DNA of 64,000 bases. Source: Drechmeria coniospora (Eukaryota; Ascomycota; Sordariomycetes; Hypocreales; Ophiocordycipitaceae). Both the position numbers and the translations under genes were made by a program. The DNA is taken from NCBI RefSeq assembly GCF_001625195.1, contig NC_054390.1:5046027-5110026 (forward strand), given 5' to 3'. Shown in pieces: positions 58,217-64,000 of the stretch (position 1 is the stretch's first letter; each line of letters starts with the position of its first letter). The notes under the pieces are model-generated. The model made no database searches, was not told the DNA's origin, and saw only the letters and a list, made by a program, of their open reading frames with translations.

Positions 58217-59768
58217 ATAACTACGAAACCTTATTTTATAATAATGCGTTTGGTTTTAGGACTTGGAGAAATATACAAGAAAGGCGTACGGAACTGTTTA
58301 ATAATACGCTATATTGGAGCGCCGTATTGTAGCCCGAGTTGTTAATTTTGGAGGAGCATTTTGGATTTTAGAGCATTGCATTTTGGGATAACGATCGCTA
58401 GGACGATATTATATACGCCGTAACTCAGCCGCATCTGGATTACTTGCTTTATCTAACTTACAAATTCGACCCGTAAACCCTAGAGACCCTGATACTGGAG
58501 CAGGCTTTAGCTTTAGAAATAATTTGAGGCATTATTTTTACATACCGAAGTATAGTGGGCTTGCGAAGACCCTAGTATCTCAATAACTCGTAGAAGAGAC
58601 TGACTTCGAATTCCGTACCCTGTTGAGGAGACGGGACAACGAATGGTCGGAGGGAATAACGCTCAGAAAGCTGCAGTAGCGCGCTTAGCCATAGCAGAAG
58701 TGTGAGATAGGCTTTGGGGACTCAATACATACATTTCGCCGAGGTATATAGTGGGTGCTAGCATAGCTTGATACTATCTCAGTCGCTCAGTAGGTGCTTT
58801 ATATGGCGATGCCGCCCGCCTACCTAAGGTGTAGGTTTTGCCGTTTGGGGCGTTGAACGCTGCGGATTTGCAACGATATAAAAGTAGTAAGAATTTTTGT
58901 TATCAAAAGACCTCAATTACGCGTTACTGAAATGGAAGGGATATTGTTAGATTCGAAATCTTATTTTCAGTCCTACGGCTTCTGCTCAGACGCCACCCCC
59001 GACCTGCACCGCGTCTCTGCCGCAGAACGGGCCAGTTAATGTCGGTGAATTCGTTCACCTGTTTCTCCCGCATATGCTAGCCAAAATTGGGCGTGGTCTA
59101 AATATTTTATGGGTCTAAGGGGGTGAAACTAATATCGGTTGTGTGTGATAGGCTGGCCGATGGACTAGACCTACCGCACAGCTCCGGCGAAGGCATTAGT
59201 CACGCTTCTGGTTTAAGATCCTGAAGGTGCCTAAAGGTGTGGCGCTTCGGGGCGTATAAGGAACCGTCCATTTGGTGACGGCAAGATCTGTCCAAAACCT
59301 TACAGGGCATTTGACCACCCTGATACGCGGCAGGTTGCAGACTGAACTACTGTAGTCAACCTTGGGTAGAAAATGGTCTCTCGATGATTACCCACAATTG
59401 GCCACGAATGCCGGAGATGGACTTGCAGAACGAAGAGCTCGGGCGCTGTAACAGGTTGGCGCTGCGTAGCTCACCTGCCACTTCTCCCTTCCGGCGCTTC
59501 GAGGATGAACCACTTGTCTGCAAGACGCCATCGACCGAGGCGCACGGCGACGAGCCGTTTGTCTAACACTAAACACTTGACCACGCTCGCACGGCCAGAG
59601 CCCGTTATTTCAGATTGGATATTCCATTCAAAGGCTGATTCAGCATCAAGACGCCAGCCTAGACGAGGTCGCAATTGGATCTTGCGTCGACTGGCAAAGC
59701 CCGTTTTGGATAGTAATAGCTACCACCTTAGGTTGCCTAGTTGTAACGCGGGTCTTATGGTACAGTAG
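58217..59768. other. 1.55 kb between LTR-like repeats, no intact gene
   Basis: Mostly A/T-richer sequence with many stops. A protein-like stretch is annotated separately at 58338. The right half (about 58.95-59.77 kb) gave nothing recognisable in any frame. Confidence 0.4.
58338..58676 (+). pseudogene. decayed coding remnant, unidentified
   Basis: One frame reads as protein for 113 codons with only two stops, TAA at 58389 and TAA at 58584, followed by several TAG codons from 58677 on. Segments such as RYYIRRNSAASGLLALSNLQ, DPDTGAGFSFRNNLRHYFYI and LRRRDNEWSEGITLRK look coding. I do not recognise the family. The stop pattern resembles that of the neighbouring copia elements. Confidence 0.3.
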
Positions 59769-59773
59769 AGTAT

Positions 59774-59998
59774 TGATGCAACAGAGGAGAAAGGGGGCCG
59801 CCCTGACTAGGGCTACAACGAATCAAGGATCGTGAGATGGGTCAGAATCAATCTATTGGTGTTCTTCTTGATGATGTTGTTGCCAACCACAAGGTGTCCT
59901 CTGGGCCTGCTTAAATAGGCGCAGATGTGGACACCGCTACGTAACTAACTACCCGGACTTTAACCCCGTTACAGGCCTGTTAACGCGTCGGCGCGACA
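59774..59998 (-). repeat. solo LTR of the copia C family with AGTAT target duplication
   Basis: 225 bp, the reverse complement of the LTR at 60027-60252, with TG...CA ends. AGTAT stands immediately before (59769-59773) and after (59999-60003) it, the 5-bp duplication expected for a copia insertion. Neither a primer binding site nor coding sequence adjoins it, so it is a solo LTR left by recombination. Confidence 0.88.
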
Positions 59999-60026
59999 AG
60001 TATGTATAGTACAGGCAATAAAGCTA

Positions 60027-60252
60027 TGTCGCGCCGACGCGTCAACAGGCCTGTAACGGGGTTAAAGTCCGGGTAGTTAGTTACGTAGCGGTGTCCACAT
60101 CTGCGCCTATTTAAGCAGGCCCAGAGGACACCTTATGGTTGGCAACAACATCATCAAGAAGAACACCAATAGATTGATTCTGACCCATCTCACGATCCTT
60201 GATTCGTTGTAGCCTTAGTCAGGGCGGCCCCCTTTTTCCCTCTGTTGCATCA
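60027..60252 (+). repeat. 5' LTR of copia element C
   Basis: 226 bp beginning TGTCGCGCCGACGCG and ending TTGCATCA. It has a TATA-like CTATTTAAG near 60107-60115. It is directly followed by a primer binding site. It shares nearly all its length with the inverted solo LTR 28 bp to its left. Confidence 0.9.
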
Positions 60253-60263
60253 GTTATGAGCCC
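60253..60263 (+). other. primer binding site of copia C (half initiator tRNA-Met type)
   Basis: GTTATGAGCCC begins at the first base after the LTR's terminal CA. It is complementary to the CAT anticodon loop and stem of initiator tRNA-Met, the internal primer used by copia and Ty5 rather than the usual tRNA 3' end. Confidence 0.65.
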
Positions 60264-60460
60264 GGTATGCGTCCCAGCGCAAAATTGCTATCCGGAAAAG
60301 AAGCAACAGACGAAGACCAGAAAACCACAACGACCGAGAAGTTACACGAAGCTCTCAGTCTTCGTGACCCGGAAGATCAAGACCACCAACGGTCACACGA
60401 AGCCCTCCTTCTTCGTAAGAAGCGGTCAACAGTCAACAAACACGCCAAATACACACAAAA

Positions 60461-60745
60461 GCCTCGGTCAACAAGACGATATCCACAAGATGATGTCAAC
60501 GATCGGGTACACAGAAAAGCCGCAGCGCCTACACGCTGTAATATCGACGATCCGGCACTATGCAAAAGCCTCGGTCAACAAGACGATATCCACAAGATGA
60601 TGTCAACGATCGGGCACACAGAAAAGCCGCAGCGCCCATGCGCTGTAATGTTAACGATCCGACACAAAAACCGCACGAAGCCCTGTAGTCAACAAGACAA
60701 TGTCAGCAAGATGACATTAACGATCGGGCACAATAAAGCCTCAAG
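60461..60745 (+). repeat. 107-bp tandem repeat in the copia C leader
   Basis: GCCTCGGTCAACAAGACGAT begins copies at 60461 and 60568. A weaker third copy starts near 60680. An open frame (60267-60998) runs through it but in a different frame from gag-pol and has no known domain. Confidence 0.85.
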
Positions 60746-60779
60746 AGAACTTACTAAAAGGGGCTCGCCCCAACCCCCC

Positions 60780-63700
60780 CCCCCCCTTTGCCCCCATCCT
60801 CAGCACTCATCTTTTCATATCCTTAAAGACTCATCTTTTCACTTCCAACAAGACCTTCACGTCCACTCTTCGAAACAATCAACCAACAATCGTTACGATA
60901 ATCACCACTGCAGCCAACTCCAAGGCATATCCGAAGCTCAAGAAGTCGGAAGATTGGGAACGATAGCTTGGATCGTATCGACGTCTTGCCAAGAATAGTG
61001 ACATCTGGGATTATGTTAACCCAGATGGAGCTATTACTCTATTACCACCAACGGTACAGACCTATGGTGATAGGGTTGCAATGATCAACGAACAATCCCT
61101 CGCCCAACTCACAAACGAGGGCAAGGACGACCAATTCGTCCCAATCAAAGTCCTCAGCACCGAAGACAAAGAGAGGTTCCAACTTGAACGGTACGACTTC
61201 GACATCAAGCTTCGTCGTTACGAGATTCGAAAGAAGGCGTGTTCGCAACTCCTGCATTGGATGGAAGAGACGATAAGTCCGGATCTTTTGACGAACCTCA
61301 ATGATATCGTGGAGATCTCTAAGATCGTCAGCAAAGTCAGACAACGTCTCGGGATTATACCCATGTTGCGACAGGAGCAGATAAGGACCAACTACTTCAA
61401 CGTTATGCACAACTCCTCACACCTAAGCGGACTCGATTGGTATCAGCTGTGGGAGGCAGCATACATCGATGCAGTAGCCTTCAACATACCTGAAATCGAC
61501 GGCACGTTCGGCATCACCCAGTTCCTCAACAGTGCAATGTCGTTCAACATCACTTGGGCCCAAGTCCAAAAGGATAGGTTCATTCGTCTTCAGGTTGCAG
61601 GCCAGGAGATCGAAACATCACTGAAGCAGTTGGCCACCGAATTCCTTGCAAGCACTAAGTCGAAGTTAGACCAGCACAAGGAATCAACAACAACATCCAG
61701 CGCCTTCAACACGGCCACAGACCCGAAGACGAAGAAGACTTACGACTGCCCATGTGGAATCAAGAAAGCATTACATACCTGGACTCCGATCCAATGTGCT
61801 GCGTTCAAGGTTGCGGTCCTTGGCAAAACGGCCTTCTAGGGCAACATCAGGAAGGAAAGGATCGAGAAGTGCAAGAAGGCAATGGGACAAAGCCGTTAGC
61901 AGCAAACGGTACAGGCTATCAAGGCCTCAGGAGGATCAACTTCGACATCGACAACGGAACCAAAGAAGGAATCATGGCCAACAGTCGATGCTGTATGTGT
62001 AGTCCTCGATAACCTGCCGGAACTCCAATCAGTATTCAGCATAACATCAACGGCACACCCTTTAAGGAACTCAACCCTTCTCGACGACTGCGCCAGCACT
62101 CACGTGGTTAACACTAGGGACCTCCTTCAGGATCAAGTCCCTAGTGCAGACTCTGATGTGATCTTGGTAGGCGATACAGCCATCCAGGTGGTGTGTCGGG
62201 GGACGAGGGTGATGAAGGGAATACTGAACGGCCCTGATGGCCCAAAAACAAGGGATCTGATCCTAAAGAACGTTGCATTCGTCCCGGGATTTCACACCAA
62301 CTTGATCAGTGGAGGCAAGGTGCAATCCCTTGGGCTGTGGTACTGTGGTATTGATAATACCCTCAGATTTGGCACCCTGCAGCAGAATCAGGTTGTACTT
62401 ACCCTCTCACGCCACTACGGCCTTATGGTAGCCGAATTCAAGCCTCTTGACTCGTGCTTTGAGTTGCCGTACGCTCCGTCATATGTGTTCTCGGCCGTAG
62501 GCGATGCGGCGAGGCGCTATGGTGGGCGAAATCGATCAATGATGCCTCCAAAGGAACGTTGTGACGAAGTTAAGTTGTAGCACTTACGATCAGGGCATGC
62601 GGGGTCAAGGGCCCTAGAAAAATTAGTCGCACAAGCGATTGGGGTTAAGATTCGGGGCCCCGAAACAATTGAATGCTCAGATTGTGCGTTGGGCAAGGCA
62701 CACGAGATCGTTTCCCGCAGAACACCCACCACACAGTCCCGACAGCCTTTCTATCGACTCCTGCTTGATATCTTCGCATTTACTGTGGGATATAACGGCC
62801 ACACATGCACCCTATTGGTCACCGACGAATACAGTGGGGCCTTGTTCTCGTGGAGCCTTCATTCCAAAGATGCCTCTTTCAACATAATTCGAGGCCTCGA
62901 GGCCACGATCCGCCGCCACTGCGGCGTTCACATCTGCAAGATCAAAATGGATAACGAACGTTCCCTTGTCAATCTTCCAACCCAGAGAGACTCACCCTTT
63001 CAGATCTGGGCCAAGCAGGAAGGTATCGATCTCGAACTTCCCCCCTCAAACACGAAGGAACCAACGGGTGGGGCAGAGAGGCCAGGAGGCATCGTTCAAC
63101 AACGGATACGATGCTGCCTAGGCAAACTTCCTCGCAACCTCTGGCCAGAAGCCTATCACACACTTGTACGGATATACAATATCCTCCCTCGGTAGCGGAA
63201 CCAGTGGCAGTCACCAAGAGAATACCTCGACCGATGGTTCCACCGCTATCTACGATGGTACGGCCGCGTGGGCTCAACGGCAGATTCAACCCTCGATCTG
63301 CGACCACGATGGACCAACATCTACGCCTTCGGCTGTAAGGCGTACCCTCTTCACATTGATCACAAAAAAGGTCACCAGAAGAGGGCCTTCAAGATCCGAC
63401 CCAGAGCGCACATTGGATACCTTGTGGGGTACCACGCAAGTAACATATATCGCATCTGGGTCCCACAGTTGAAGAAGGTAATCCTATCACGAGATGTTAC
63501 ATTTGACGAAACAAGCTTCTTCGATCCAGCTACGGAGGATCTATAGATCCCAATCGAAGAATACACTCCCCTGATACAGTCTCTCGAACTTACACTCAAA
63601 CACAACTCAATTCTTGACGACTATATCGAGGACTTTAACTCAAACATCCTCAATATACCTTCCAACGACCTGAACTCGGGTACGCAGGGCGCCACAGATC

Positions 63701-64000
63701 TAGCCCCTGAACTCCCGACTTCAACTACAATCCCGGTTAATGCAGGCATCTCGAAGATTCCTACCAACGACCAGGGACTACTCACGCCAGTAGGAACACC
63801 GAACCCGACGGGGGCCTCGGATCCAATGACTGACTATGATCGACCCCATGAGACTCTTTTGCCACAAGATAATCTCGGGTTACATCCTTCAGTACACAGA
63901 GGCGGTGATGCGTGCACTACACCGATCTCAACCACACTCGAAGACGGCACATCGAACCCTGGATCAGCTTCCCACCTCGGCCTACCGGGACAGCTCGAAG
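60780..64000 (+). pseudogene. copia C gag-pol, interrupted by six TAG codons
   Basis: A single frame, open from about 60780 to the window end with no frameshift. Gag (about 60850-61900) includes WYQLWEAAYIDAVAFNIPEI and a Cys/His cluster (CPCGIKKALHTW). Protease-like LLDDCASTHVVN is at 62077-62112. The gag-pre-integrase zinc motif is HLRSGHAGSRALEKL with ECSDCALGK (62581-62700). The integrase core has Asp in LLLDIFAF, Asp in KMDNERS and Glu in GGAERPGG. A post-integrase segment with FGCKAYPLHIDHKKG and HIGYLVGYHAS follows. In-frame stops are TAG at 60964, 61837, 61897, 62578, 63193 and 63544, with no TAA or TGA. The TAG at 62578 replaces the Trp of the usual LWH motif. The start codon is not clear. 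Confidence 0.85.

Larger units (their letters stand above)
60027..64000 (+). mobile_element. Ty1/copia retrotransposon C, 3' part outside window
   Basis: 5' LTR, primer site, a repeat-containing leader and gag-protease-integrase in one frame. The reverse transcriptase, RNase H and 3' LTR would lie beyond the right edge. The 5 bp before the LTR are AGCTA, which should recur after the 3' LTR if the element is intact. Confidence 0.88.

Noticed and set aside
60267..60998. 243-residue frame in the copia C leader taken as gag
   Set aside because: Different frame from gag-pol, runs through a tandem repeat and a C homopolymer, and has no gag-like segment.

Overview
The window comes from a filamentous ascomycete, most likely a Sordariomycete of the Hypocreales type. 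The evidence is short spliced introns (55-130 nt with GT-AG or GC-AG borders and fungal branch points), a fungal gene repertoire (Zn2Cys6 factor, forkhead factor, Mtc1, fungal XLF, a proteinase K-like subtilisin), an intron-containing tRNA-Lys, and many intergenic palindromes of the TACGGAGTAC type. Species cannot be read from the sequence.

Layout. From 1 to about 48.9 kb is a GC-rich host region. Its genes in order are: CPD photolyase (1-1489, minus, runs off the left edge); XLF/Nej1 (3100-4677, plus, divergent from the photolyase); a 7.5 kb stretch with no recognisable gene; a forkhead factor (12143-14214, minus); the splicing factor Cactin (17162-18689, minus, three exons); a Zn2Cys6 factor (19328-22272, minus, three exons); tRNA-Lys(CTT) (23575-23659, minus); ribosomal protein uL14 (25563-26507, plus, five exons); a 1308-residue nuclear-looking protein of unknown function (28024-32080, minus); a 4 kb GTAC-palindrome-rich spacer; Mtc1 (36063-37692, plus); malic enzyme (38078-40387, minus, five exons, convergent with Mtc1); and a secreted S8 protease (41722-43054, minus). 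About 5 kb of gene-poor sequence follows.

At about 48.92 kb the last 204 codons of a GH2 beta-mannosidase abut the first ~73 codons of a pogo-type transposase. Everything to the right is mobile DNA: a truncated Ty1/copia element (copia A, 49.3-53.7 kb) with a related LTR in inverted orientation; a Mutator-like transposase fragment inside ~58 bp inverted repeats, next to a 1.1 kb 18-bp minisatellite; a tandem pair of 645 bp LTR-like repeats; a decayed stretch; a solo LTR with an AGTAT target duplication; and, head to head with it, the 5' part of a second copia element (copia C) that leaves the window at the right.

Both copia elements keep one long frame broken almost only by TAG or TAA codons. 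Most of these can be explained by CpA to TpA changes on one strand, so RIP-type mutation of repeated DNA is the best explanation. The host genes are housekeeping or regulatory: DNA repair (photolyase, XLF), splicing (Cactin), translation (uL14), telomere-linked (Mtc1), central carbon (malic enzyme) and secreted proteolysis. They are not a biosynthetic cluster. Splice sites were placed by reading consensus borders together with family conservation.
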